A DNA stretch of 64,000 nt from NCBI GenBank assembly GCA_037367405.1, contig JAZKJV010010617.1, positions 999,375 through 1,063,374 of the forward strand, written 5' to 3'. The position numbers and the translations under genes are program-made. The DNA comes from Ottelia alismoides (taxonomy: Eukaryota > Streptophyta > Magnoliopsida > Alismatales > Hydrocharitaceae). This document shows, piece by piece, positions 46,141 through 57,987 of the stretch. The notes beneath the pieces are model-generated. The model was not told the DNA's origin. It ran no database searches and saw only the letters and a program-made list of their open reading frames with translations. The stretch's first letter is position 1; each line of letters begins with the position of its first letter.

Positions 46141-48122
46141 ATGACAGAGGCAGGGCGAGACATCCACCAGGACTGCGATTTTGTGATTACATATGACGAG
46201 GAAGTTTGGGGAGATCCAGTCGCACAAGCCATCCTCTCACCTTCAGAGTTTGCTGATGTAGAGACGCTAGTAGAGGAGAGCTTGAAGAGTGCATTCCTGG
46301 TCCAGGATACATCTCTGGCAACAGACCTGGTTCCTGACCACGACACAATTTTTTGTGGGTATGATACAGATCCCTCGGAGTCAGATAGTGATTGGGTAGA
46401 GTTCGATGATTTGAAACCATGTCTGACTTCTACTGAGCCTACAACTAGGGAGGAGGTTGATTCCGTGCAGAGAAGAGACAGTCCAGTAGAGCATCCTTCT
46501 CCAGATCCAGATTATGAGCGAGAGTTCTCATTCTCCCATGCAGATTTGGCACCATTCACACAGACTTTTCAGAGGCCAGATCCGCTAGCACCTACTTGTC
46601 CAGAGCTGAAGCCACTACCGTCGTCGCTGAAGTATAGGTTCCTTGCGGGTGAGCATGAGATGTACCCAGTCATTATCTCCGCTGATTTGACTGGAGAGCA
46701 GGAATCCTGTCTGATGGGGGTTCTTGAAAAGAACTGCAAGGCGATAGGATTGAGTGTAGCCAATCTCCAGGGGATAAGTCCGGTTCTGTGCTCCCACCAT
46801 ATCTATCTTGAGGAGGAGGCAAAGCCGTCGCTTAAGTTCCAGCGACGGCTGAACCCGAATCTTCGAGAGGTTTTCATAAAATAGATCTCGAAATGGAGGA
46901 GCACCGATTTTATCTACCCCATCTCCGACTCCAAGTGGGTCAGTCCATTGCATGTGGTGCCCAAGAAGATGGGCATCACCACAGTTGTCAGTGAGTCTGG
47001 AGAGGAGATCGCTACCCGGGTACCCACTTCTTGGCGGGTCTGTGTGGACTACAGACGATTGAACCAGGCCACTAAGAAGGATCATTTCCACCTGCCCTTT
47101 ATTGATCAGATCATTGAGAGGCTGGCAGGGAAGAGCCATTACTATTTCTTGGATGGGTACTCCGGATATAATCAGGTGGCCATCGTGCTCGAGGACCAAG
47201 ACAAGACCACCTTCACCTATCCCTTCGGGACATATGCTTCCAGACGCATGCCATTTGGATTGTGCAACGCTCGCAACATTCCAGAGATGCATGTTGTCCA
47301 TCTTTTCGGACATGGTGGGGGAGTGCTTGGAGGTCTTCATGGATGATTTCTCGATCTACGGCGACGGATTCGATTCTTGTCTTGACTGCCTAGACCGAGT
47401 CCTTCAGCGATGCATTGAGTCACACCTTGTGTTGTCTTGGGAGAAGAGTCACTTCATGGTGACTCAGGGGACGATGCTTGGCCATATCATCTCCAACAGG
47501 GGCATGGAGGTTGATCCGGCCAAGGTGGATGTCATTAGAAAACTCAATCCACCGTCCAACTTGCGACAGTTACGGTCTTTTCTGGGGCACGTCGGTTTCT
47601 ACAGGCACTTCATTCATGATTTTAGTAGGATTACCCGACCATTGACTGATCTGCTGACGAAAGACACCGAGTTCCTCGTAGATGATAAGTGTCTATCGTC
47701 GTTTGAGACTTTCAGGAGTCGAGTTGTAGAGTCTCCTGTTATCCAACTACCCGATTGGTCTCTCCCATTCGAGATCATGACGGATGCCTCCGATTTTGTC
47801 GCGGGCCGTGCTGGGACAGAGGAGGGATGGACTCCCATTTGCTATTCACTACGCTAGCCGTACATTGGATGTCGTGCAGTAGAACCATACAATCACTGAG
47901 AAGGAGATGCTAGCCGTAGTTTTCGCCCTAGATAAGTTTAGATCTTACATCATTGGATCTAGAGTGACCATCTGTACTGATAATACCGCCATCCGGTACC
48001 TCATGGCAAAGAAGGATGCCAAATCCAGATTAACCAGATGGATCCTTCTACTCCAAGAGTTTGATATAGAGATTAAGGATAAGCTTGGAGTCAAGAATGT
48101 GGTGGCGGATCATCTCTTCCGA
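46141..48122 (+). pseudogene. pol: Athila reverse transcriptase and RNase H (outer element)
   Basis: An acidic N-terminal extension (46141-46884) ends in a TAG. RT then follows: YPISDSKWVSPLHVVPKK, WRVCVDYRRLNQATKKDHF, FLDGYSGYNQVAI, RRMPFGLCNA. A frameshift near 47270 leads to FQRCMLSIFSDMV and the catalytic EVFMDDFSIYG (47333-47356), then FLGHVGFYRHFIHDFSRITR. A second shift near 47805 leads to RNase [41 protein letters not shown] and NVVADHL. The order is that of Athila Pol. The element would copy its RNA into DNA if repaired; as it stands it has at least two frameshifts and two stops. Confidence 0.9.
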
Positions 48123-49488
48123 TAGGAGTATCTTGAGGATTCTGAGCAGATTGAGCCTATTTGTGAGACCTTCCCAGATGAGGCGATCCTTGCTATCGCC
48201 TCTCTCCCATGGTATGCCGATATTGTAAACTATCTTGTCGCCAAGAAAGTTCCACAAGATTGGCCCAAGCAGAAACTTGAGACCTTCCTCGCGAAGACCA
48301 AGTTTTACCATTGGGAGGTTCCCGTCCTTTATCATGAGGGAGGGGATAGTACCTGGCGTCGGTGCATTCCTCAAGAGGAGCATCACAATGTCCTTAATTA
48401 CTACCACAAGCTTGAGGCAGGAGGACATCACTCTGGGAGGAGAACAACACAGAAAGTGCTCCAATCTGGTCTATGGTGTCCTACTCTCTTCAAGGACTCT
48501 GATGAGTTTGTGAAGAGGTGTATTGACTGTCAAAGGATGGGCACTTTTGGACAGTGTGATATGATGCTGATGCAGCCCACACACTTCTGTGAGGTTTTTG
48601 ACGCATGGGGCATCGATTTCATGGGTCCATTCCCTAAGAGTCAGGGATTCGAGTAATTTTGTTGGCCATGGATTATTTGAGTTGTTGTGTTGAGGTCATC
48701 CCCGCCCGAACAGCAGATGCTAGGATTGTATGCAGATTTTTGAGGAAGAATAACATTTCACGGTTCGGGGTACCTGGAGTGTTGATATCTGACGGGGGGT
48801 CTCATTTCATCAACGACAAGGTAAAGGCCCTTGCTAGCGAGTTCAGCATAGACCTTCGAGTTGCCACTCCATACCACCCTCAGACGAATGGACTTGCTGA
48901 TGTGTCGAATAGGGAGATCAAGACTATATTGCAGAAAGTCGTCTGCACTGACCGAAAGGATTGGTCACAGCTTTTGGACTCGATCTTGTGGGCATATAGG
49001 ACATCTTTCAAGACTCCTTGGGTACATCTACCTTTCTCCTCGTTTATGGCAAGCCCTGCCATTTACCTGTTGAGCTGAGACATAGGTCACTTTGGGCTGT
49101 TACTGATATACTTTTGGATCCAGAGAGTGTAGGAGACCAGAGGAGGGTAGAGTTAGCAGCCCTGGAGGAGTTACGTGATACAACCTTTTCAAACAGCCTA
49201 CATTATAAGGAGAGAGTTAAGGAGTGGCATGATTCTCATAATAGCCACAAGCAGTTTGAGCCAGGACAGAGAGTATGGTTGTTTGATGCTAGGCTTCGTC
49301 AATTTCCAGGGACGCTACAGAGCATATGGAAGGGACCCTATTTGGTTAGAAAGGTACATGATAATGGAAGTATTGATATATCTCAGTTGTCTTCTGATGC
49401 TACCTTTCGTGTTAACGGCCATCGGCTCAAGCCATATCTAAATCATGAGCCGCGGGTCGTTGATGTTGCCCCGATTCATTTTGCGTGA
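48123..49488 (+). pseudogene. pol: Athila integrase (outer element)
   Basis: A 3'-processing and strand-transfer enzyme in intact relatives. Visible parts are the zinc-binding region ending VKRCIDCQRMG, WGIDFMGPFP (first Asp), a frameshift at about 48655, LISDGGSHF (second Asp, 48791-48793), ATPYHPQTNGLADVSNREIK, where the residue 36 after the second Asp is Asp instead of the usual Glu, another shift near 49017, LVYGKPCHLPVEL, and the C-terminal WHDSHNSHKQFEPGQRVWLF and GPYLVRKVH. The stop TGA is at 49486-49488. Confidence 0.9.
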
Positions 49489-51400
49489 GATGTGGTCTCT
49501 TGACTCACGTCTACTGCATCTCACTCCTGATTATCACTGTTCTTCCGACTTGTATAGATCCAGTTGTCCATATCACTCTATTCCTTAGTCCCACACCTCT
49601 TTTCTCATCTTATGATTATGCTATACTTAGGGTGTACTTTACCCTATGTATAGGAGGGGTGTAGGACTCTCGGGTATTCTATTGATTCTTTCTACCTCTA
49701 TTTTGCTGCCTATACTTAGGGATATTTGACCCTAAGTATAGGGGGGTATACCTTGTACAGCCTTCCACTCGGATTTCCCTTCATGTACAACTTGCTATAC
49801 TTAGGATTACTTGATCCTAAGTATAGGCGGTAACACTGATTCCTCTTCATTCTATTCTTTGATTCGTCTTTTTACATACCATTCCTTTTCACTTCCCTAT
49901 ACTAAGCACGAGTTATGTCTTCTTCATCGCTCTTAATCACTCTGAGGACATCGTTCAAGCTAACTATAGGGGGGTGTCGTATATATTTCATGTATACTTT
50001 AGCCATAACTTGTACTTTGTATGAGTGTGTTAATAAATAAAATGGCTAAAAACCCATAAAAATTTAAAAAATTTCCCTTGTACATAAAATTCTTCTTGCA
50101 CATACCTATTTATTTATAAAAAATTATTTTCGTACAAATGATTGTAAAAATGATTTGTGTAAATAGTTTGTACATATTTTCATATCAAAATAATGTATAT
50201 AGTACAAAAGTTTTGTAAAATGTTTTGAAAAACAAAAAGTTTGCAAAAATCTTGTGTAAAATTTTGTAAATATTTTGCAAAACTTCGTAGTCATTCAAAC
50301 ATCCATGTTTTCAAACATTTTTCAAAAATTTTGCACACGTGTAAATATTTGTAAAATTGCATCTTTGTAAATACTTGCACAGCTTTTCCAAATCACAGTT
50401 GACAGTTAAACTGGCTTGGAATTAAATTGACAAATGGAGCTTGATTAAGACCTTAATCCAACTAATTATAAGAGGAATCTTATAGGCCTTAGGATTGAGA
50501 CATTTCAGGTCCATTGAGACTTAATTCTTTGAGTCCACTAGGCTATGAGCATATGTCATTTTGATGATCCTAAGTAGAGAACTTAACAACACACACATGA
50601 CTCTCAGACACAATGGCTTTACTTGCACCATCACTTTACACATAGCTCTCCACGGATGAGGTGGTGAGGAGGCAGTTTCCTTTGGCTTAGGGTAGCATAT
50701 GAGGGTAGTACTTTTAGGCAGAACCTCTCTTCTTCTTATAGTGAAGGAAGTGATCTCAACTTGGTCTGGTGGTTATGAACTCTAAAGATAGAACCTGTGG
50801 ATTGCAATAAAGCTTCAAAAGAGGGATAGTCTACTGGCTCAAGAGAAAAAAATCCTTATGTTATACATGACCATCTCTTGAAGCTTGCAGCGGGAGACTC
50901 AGCTACACTAGTTAGAGCTCCCAAGGATACATGGCTACACTGGTCATGGTCCATTCTCTTCTTCCCCCTCTTCTTGAGCCGGTTGCACTTTAACTTAGAA
51001 GGGAATACCCCGCTTCTCGAGGAAAGAGTTGCTAGACTGAGTCATTAGAGTTACCAGGTTGAGGGAGGTTGTATCTTTATTACTTCTGAGGTGGGGAGCT
51101 ACATATAACTTACACAGTACAAGGAAAGATTCATGGTCATTAGAGTTGGTGTATGTAGACTTGTTATGATATGGTTTATTTAGGAGTCTTGACCATAGAT
51201 TGGTGGAACTTAGAGGCTATTAAGTTTTAAGCTTAAGTCCAAATAAGGTTTCGACAAATTAATAATTCAAAGGTCTGACTGAGCTCCATATTTCAATTTA
51301 ATGAAGGAAAGTTTAATAATCAACCTTGATTTCCTCTCCTTTTCTTTTTCTTTCTCTTTTGCACTTCTTTTTCCAAATAAGTGTTTGCTAAGGTACTGGC
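49489..51400 (+). other. Outer Athila 3' region with repeated stem-loops
   Basis: Same organisation as 36395-38460: stem-loops at 49621-49660, 49711-49747 and 49794-49830, and a half copy at about 49957-49977, all with CTATACTTAGG-type arms and G-run tails. There is no env-like reading frame. The rest is AT-rich. Confidence 0.75.
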
Positions 51401-51421
51401 AAAAGTAAAGTATAGGGGGGG
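51401..51421 (+). other. Polypurine tract of outer Athila
   Basis: AAAAGTAAAGTATAGGGGGG plus one G, directly abutting the LTR start TGATGAATTCCC. The TATAGGGGGG part is identical to the tails of the upstream stem-loops. Confidence 0.85.
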
Positions 51422-54400
51422 TGATGAATTCCCATTCATCACTCTTTATTCCTTTATTTTAGCTAGAAACCTCAGCAAATTGCCATGTAAAGACCTGTAA
51501 AAACAATAAATTGTCAAAATACATGAATCATGTAATTATTCATAATTATAATGTTTTTATGTAAAAAATAAAGGAATAAAGAAATAAAAGAAAAAGAGAG
51601 AAATATTTAGAATAAATATTGAGTGACCTAATCCCAAGGGAGGGCTCAACATGGGCCTGACCGCAAAAGAAACCAAGTAGAGGGAGATAGGGTCAATCAA
51701 GTTGTACATAACCCTATGCATATAAATAATTTTATTTTCCTCAAAATAAAAATAAAAAGATGTTTATCATATTTTCTATCTATTTATAAAAATAAAATAA
51801 AAATCAGAAAAATAAAAATAAAAAGAAAAATAATAAAATTCCTTTCCCACCTGTAGATATACCATGTACATATGTATATAGATCTATTTATTTAACTAAT
51901 GTAATTAAATCATAAAATTAAAATAAAAATACCTTTTTATTCCAAATTTTATGTTGTAAATAAATAGAATATAAAATTGGAATAATTATGCAAAAATAAA
52001 CAATTAAAAATAAAAATCAAGAATACATATGTGTATATATCTATATATAATAATAATATAATGTAAATACGTTATTTATTTTTCAAAAAAAATAAAAATC
52101 AACAAAAAATATTTTGAAAATAAATAAACATTTTACATTCTGAAAATTTTTTGAAATAAAATCATTTGCTATTTTTAAATGAATTTCTAGATAATTAATA
52201 AAAGGAATTTTCCTATTGGTCCACGGGAGATTGTTGACCCCCGATCAACTCTCCCCCGCGGACCCCTTTCTCGCGAATCGAATTTTTGACCCGATTTCTC
52301 CAAATTTTCCCCACATAATCCAATCTCCATTCGCCTAAACCTCAGGCCCCGATTATCGCCAATTGATCTGAGACCCTCGCTAGGGATCTACCTAGGGATC
52401 CGTGCACCACCGTGCCCTGCCTGACCCCTTCTTTGTCAGATCTTCACCACTACAAGGTCTCAGCTCCGCCGCACTTTCACTTGATCTTTGGCCATCGTCT
52501 TCTAGTCCCAAGACCTCCATCCTTCTCCCTAGAGTGATAGCTATCGAGTGAGGATGTCACAGCGAGGAGTGAAGGGCTGCAGCCACTGATCCGGTGACCT
52601 GCACCGCCGTGCTCCGCCACCGAGCGAGCTGAGCCTCTGGCCTCGACGAGCCATCGAGGTAAAGACCCTAGGAGCTTCCTGATCTCCAGTATAGTCGACT
52701 ACATCCATCAGGTACCCCCGATACCCCTTAGGTTAGGTTAATTTCCGAAATCCCCAATTTACACCGTCGGCCTTCGCCGACCGATTCACTTAGCTCTGAC
52801 CCCCGATTCGATCATCCAACCTTTGATTCACGTTCACGAGACTCCTCTCCATCTTCTCCGTACCTCCGATCACCTTGGTTTGCCCCGAAACCAAGGCTCG
52901 AGTCTCCTCCACCGTCGCCTTGTTGGAGACCCCCGCTCTGCCTCATTCTGACGACCCCTTTGCCCGCTAACAGGTCGAGGCACTTTGCCCTCGACCCAGG
53001 TTTCTTGCTGTGCAACTTGCAGGTCAAATCTACCTCATCTGGAGGTCGAGCCATTATAACACAGCAGCTTCACGACTTCTTCATAGTCGGAGCTCTCCGG
53101 AGCTCCTCAGCCTCATCGGAGTTACCCACCAACTGCGGACCAGCGTAGGCTTTCTTCTTCACATCTCAACAGCTCAGGAGGAGCCTTCCATCGCGTGTAC
53201 TGGGCCGGTGAAGTTCGTGTTGGACATGTGAGCCCACGGCTAGCCATTATGCAATAAATGTTATTGCAAATATCATTCCCTGATCTGAAATAAAGAATAA
53301 ATAATTTGCATAATAGGTCCCTCTGTACAATTAGGGTTATGTACCATGGCTGTCTTAATGATCATACAGCTGTTGATTCAATGATTGAATCATAGAGGCT
53401 GGTGCTTGGATGAATATCTAAAGAGTTAGATTGAGGACTCATCAAGCACCGTCAGATGATTGTTAAGATGTGATCTCCAGCCTGAGTAGGAGATGACAAT
53501 CCTTTTCTCACATAGGCTGATATCTGACCGACCTCTTGATGCAGGTCCTCTGCATAGGAATAGAGATTCGGAGGTGTCAGATTAGTTAGATCAAAGAGTT
53601 GACTTAACGAGATCGAGATAACCTAAGTCCTATGTTGAATGCTGTCACAGCATAGGCACGCATCCTCTGACCGGAGACAGATGTATTGCTATATGTCTGA
53701 GTATGTACATTTGACAGACCAATAGGTTGATGACCTAACCAAGGTCTATACACCGACGGGTTGGTGTGCATATAAGGGCATATGAGTAATACGATCTCTC
53801 AAAGGGATCATACAGGTTCGCTACTGAACCGGAAGACATGAGCTCACTCATGAGATATTGGGAGGAATCAAATTCCGTCCACGGTCATCTCGCTTTGGAA
53901 GCTTGACTGAATTTGTAGGTTTGATATATACTTTTGGAAAGTATATGATCAAGACCTAGGTATGATATATGCTTTTGGAAAGTATATGATCGATACCAAA
54001 TCCCAATGATCAAATGAGAAACTTGGTGATCAAACCCTGAAGAAGACAGTGTAAAATAGATCTTGATCTTCGGGTTGACCATGGGTCTTCCAGTATGCAG
54101 GATGTACAGGTATTGGGAATACCTGAAGGGTGATGTGATCATAAACGATTGTATATCCATGACGCTTCCATTCTGAGGGAGTGATGAAACAGGTCTGGAT
54201 TTTAGTGACTCCTTTCAGTAGAGAAGCAATCCGATCTTAGTCCAAGTGTTGGACATTGGTCTGAATGGGATTCAGATTCAATGAGAAGATTGGATTTGCG
54301 GTCTTGATTTAATCAAGCATCTATGGGAGGTTCGTTCGATCTGGATTTGAGACGAGATCTCAACATCTAAGTCACTATACATGGAATAATACAATCGCCC

Positions 54401-54909
54401 TGTCCTTATCTCCAAGTATCTGCGGAGAAAGCACATTATTCTTGAAAGGGTTCAAGAATAATTCTTTTGATGAAATATCCAAGCAAGGACTTGTTGATTA
54501 AATGAGATTTAATTATCAAGCTTGAATATGAATATGATTCATATTGTGAAAATGATTATCTAAGATAATTAAATGGGATTTAATTATCAAGGATTAAGGG
54601 AATGTGGATAACACTATCCATGATATATGTGTGTTATAAATGTGATTTATAACATACATATATAAGAGAGAGAATTTATGTAACTAGCATTTGTTAATTA
54701 ATAATGTGGATTGGATTCACATTTATTAATTAATTGGAAATGTAATTTACTAATTAGTTTGGGTTGTGAATATGATTCACATAGTATTCAATGGCAAGAT
54801 TGAAATATTCACAAATTAATTTGGAATTAATTTGGTGAATATTTATTGTGATTAAATAAGGAATAATAAGATAAATAAAATGGAGCAAAATAAACCACCC
54901 TCCATAGGT

Positions 54910-54942
54910 GGCGTCACCCATGAATTGTTCATGGGTGACGCC
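54910..54942. repeat. Perfect 15-bp hairpin in the solo LTR
   Basis: GGCGTCACCCATGAA, loop TTG, TTCATGGGTGACGCC. It lies upstream of the TATA box. The full-length copia LTRs carry a differently sequenced stem-loop at the comparable place (24514-24550 in the left copy). Confidence 0.85.
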
Positions 54943-55168
54943 CCCCATTTTTAGGGAGGTTGGTTGACTCCATTTTTATTTATCACATTATCTCTTAATT
55001 AGTTAATGCTAAATTAAATTATGTTGATAATATTGCAACATTTTTTAATTTAAATTAATGTTGTTGGTTTTAACCAACAACAATCATAGCCATTGATTTA
55101 GCATGGACCAAGCATAGCCTTTGGATCCATGTGTCCCATGGATTGAGATCCATTGGATCCTAAACTAA

Positions 55169-55177
55169 TATAAATAG
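55169..55177 (+). promoter_or_regulatory. TATA box of the solo copia LTR
   Basis: TATAAATAG followed by a GAGGGCTAGGG segment and then CT-rich sequence (55229-55290). Probably marks the U3/R boundary. A surviving promoter could read into LTR-d. Confidence 0.6.
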
Positions 55178-56666
55178 AGGGCTAGGGTAGCCTTCCATGG
55201 TACATCATTAAGAGTTGTACAAGGTGACAACTCTCTCTCTCTCTCTCTTTTCTCATTCTCGCCCTCTCTCTCTCTTTCTCTTCTCCATTAAGTGGCCGTC
55301 CACTTTGTGTTGAGAAAGGAGAGACTCTTGGCTTCTTCTTCGACTCGTGGATCTCCATCTTCTTTGGAGTTTCTTACTCTAAAGGAAGACGATGGATTTC
55401 GTTTGACGAAATCGGGGGAGCCATCGCTTGGATCTTCATCGAGGATTGCGGGAAGGAACGTGACTCATCATCGCGCCCGCAAGTGCGTTCTTCGTGGATC
55501 GGACTTAAGATAGGAGGATCTCTACTTTGGGATCTCGCGATCACAACTACGCTTCAAGAGGTATTCCTTGTACTTTGTGGTTTGATGAAACGACCCGAGA
55601 AGTGTTCTCGTGATCATGTGGTTTCATCTTTAAAGTTAAAAATTTTAATTTCCGCTGCATCTAGCGACTAGTGCGACTAGTTGCTCCGATTGCATATGAT
55701 GCGATCGACACGCTTCCGTGATGCGCTTGAGGATTCTCAATATCATTCAGTTCGCAGGCGAGCTGTTCTTGGAGGACCTTCAACCACCGTTCGATCGAGC
55801 CACTCGCCCAATTTTGATCCTCACCATTCGTTTGCGAGTGGCCCCAGCCGTTGATCAATCTGAAGATCAGATCGGGAGCGTCAATCTAGCGAAGAGGCGT
55901 GCACGCTTCTCCACCATCAGATCTCCACATGGCATGTCTCCAGCCGTCGATCGTTAATAATAGGGGTAATTTTACTTAGGCCCCTTCTCTTTTGGCATTT
56001 ATAGTATAGTCCTGTAAATATTTTAGTGCGTTGTTTTTATTTTGGATAATTTGCATCTATGACCGTTAGTTTATTTTATTTGCATTTTCGTCTCTTCCTG
56101 TGTGAGATACGTGCTTCGACACGTGATATGTTGGACATTTTGCATGTATGGGCTTGGATTTTCTGCAATGTTATGAATTGAAATTTTAGTTTCAATATTT
56201 GCAGTTATACCCTTGTGCGTGAATTAATTTGAATATATGCTGATTGTTTGGGAATTTTATACTTTATGCGTTAAGTTTTTCGCACATGTTATAATTTAGC
56301 CCCTCCGAACTATGTTTTCTTGCAATTAGGTCCCTTTATGTTGTAGCTCTATTATTGATTGAATAAAATAGCAAATAAACTCCAAATCAAGTGAAATTCG
56401 ATACGTGGCTCCTTCCACTGTGTAAAAATTTCCCTAATTTTTTGGGACATTTTCCTTGTTTTTTTACTTTTTTTAAAAATTCAAAAACATGTATTTTTAT
56501 TACTGTTTGGGAAAGAAAATCAACGAAAAAGATAAAAACTTTTCTAAAAATTCTAAAAAAATTAGAGTTTGTTTGTTTTGTTGTCTTCTACTTTCTATCC
56601 AATTTTTGGCTTATTTGGATTTATAAAACCCATAAAAATTGAAAAACCATAAAAATATTATAAAAA

Positions 56667-57987
56667 GGGATTTTATCACTTGTGCCCCTCCGAGATATCG
56701 CAATATCAGTTATACCCCTATCTTTTTGGTAATATCAGTTGTGCCCCTCAAAACTTGATAATTTATCACTTGTGCCCCTCGGGTTAGTGACCGTCCATCC
56801 ATAGTGCAAACGGCCGTTAACTTTGAGGACATAGGCGGAATTACTTTAAAAAAGGTTAGGAGGTCATTTTACACCCTCCTCATCTTCTTCTTCTTCCTCC
56901 TCCTCCCATCATCTTCTTCCTCCTCCACCACCTCCTCCTCCCTCGCTGTTGCCGCCCCCGCCCCTGCCCCGCGCAGCCCAACTCTGCCTCGAGCTCTCCG
57001 CCTCCATCTCCAGGCGCAGCCTAGCGCTGCCATCTCTCAGCAACCCCGCGCGATCGGGCGCAGCCCCGACCTCCCTCCGCTGACCTCTCGCGGCGCACCA
57101 ACTGCACGCGCGACACGTCTCTCCCCGCCATCTCTCCCCGCGCGCGCGGCGCCCCTCTGCCCGACCAACTCGCGCCGCCTGCAACCAACTCGTGCCCGCC
57201 ATCTTTCCCCGCGCGCACCAACCAACTCGCGCCACCATCTCTCCCCGCGTGCTTGGCGCCCCTCTGCCCGACCTCTGCCGCCCCCTGCAGCCCCGACCTC
57301 CCCCACCCCTGCCGCCCCTCCGCCCCGACCTCCCCCCGTCCCCTGCCCTCGCCTCTCCCTCCCCCTGAACGCTCCACGCTACCATCGCTTCCCTCAACTC
57401 CAGTCCACCTGGAGCCCTGCAATCAAAGCCCCCCGCGTGAAGCCCTGCGCCAGCAGCCGTCCTTCACTGCGCCACCGCCTCCAGAGCCCATCGCCATCCA
57501 GATCCATCATCGCTCTTACACCTCCATGAGGAGCACATCCACCGCGACCTCAAACAACACAACCCCTTTGCGTGTGGGACTACCGTTGATCCCCTGCTAA
57601 GGTCGCACCACTGCATCTCCTCGCCGATCGTCGGCAGCGCTGCAGACCACCCACGCCGACCTTCAAGAGATCTGCTACAACCACTATACTTTGCGCGACC
57701 CTCTTCCACCACCGTCGTGCGAGAGTTTCCGTCTGGTTTGTTTGAATAGAAGGAAGAAGAGCAAATGGAGGAGGAAGAAGATAAAGAAGGGTATGGACCA
57801 TAATACCCTTCTTAACCAGACCATGGTTTGAATAAACCATGGTTATTTTAATTTTTTTACGGTAAATCTGACAGAAGGGCACAACTGGTGACGGAGCAAG
57901 AAGTTAGGGGCACAACTGATATTACCAAAAAGATAAGGGTATAACTGATATTGCGATATCTCGGAGGGGGACAAGTGATAAAATCCC
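56667..57987. mobile_element. Mutator-like element with a GC-rich cargo (Pack-MULE candidate)
   Basis: The ends GGGATTTTATCACTTGTGCC and the reverse complement of the other end agree over about 82 bp with two mismatches noted. It is flanked by TATAAAAA (56659-56666, 57988-57995). Near the ends TTGTGCCCCTC-type motifs repeat several times. The AT-rich host LTR contrasts sharply with the element's very GC-rich centre. No transposase is visible. An 8-bp duplication is short for a Mutator element (usually 9) and would also fit hAT, but the long TIR and GGG start favour Mutator. Confidence 0.75.
56880..57600. other. GC-rich cargo inside the MULE
   Basis: A CT-rich start (CTTCTTCTTCTTCCTCCTCC type) leads into GC-rich sequence with repeated units around CCATCTCTCCCCGCG and GCCCCTCTGCCCGACC. 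Open frames run on both strands (241 codons plus strand 56804-57529; up to 162 codons minus strand). The plus frame encodes a Pro/Ala/Ser/Arg-rich low-complexity protein. High GC keeps all frames open, so coding status is undecided. It could be a captured 5' gene fragment. Confidence 0.5.

Larger units (their letters stand above)
53218..55749 (+). mobile_element. Solo copia LTR
   Basis: TGTTGGACATG ... ATATCATTCA, 2532 bp, flanked by GTTCG (53213-53217 and 55750-55754). Homologous along its length to the LTRs at 23729 and 31683 but in the opposite orientation and clearly diverged. No interior remains, so LTR-LTR recombination has removed it. It interrupts LTR-d at a site that is whole in LTR-a (near 15550). 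Confidence 0.92.

Noticed and set aside
56909..57422. Minus-strand frames of 162 and 133 codons in the MULE cargo
   Set aside because: Gly/Arg-rich translations of GC-rich repeats; the opposite strand is equally open. Kept only as undecided cargo, not as genes.
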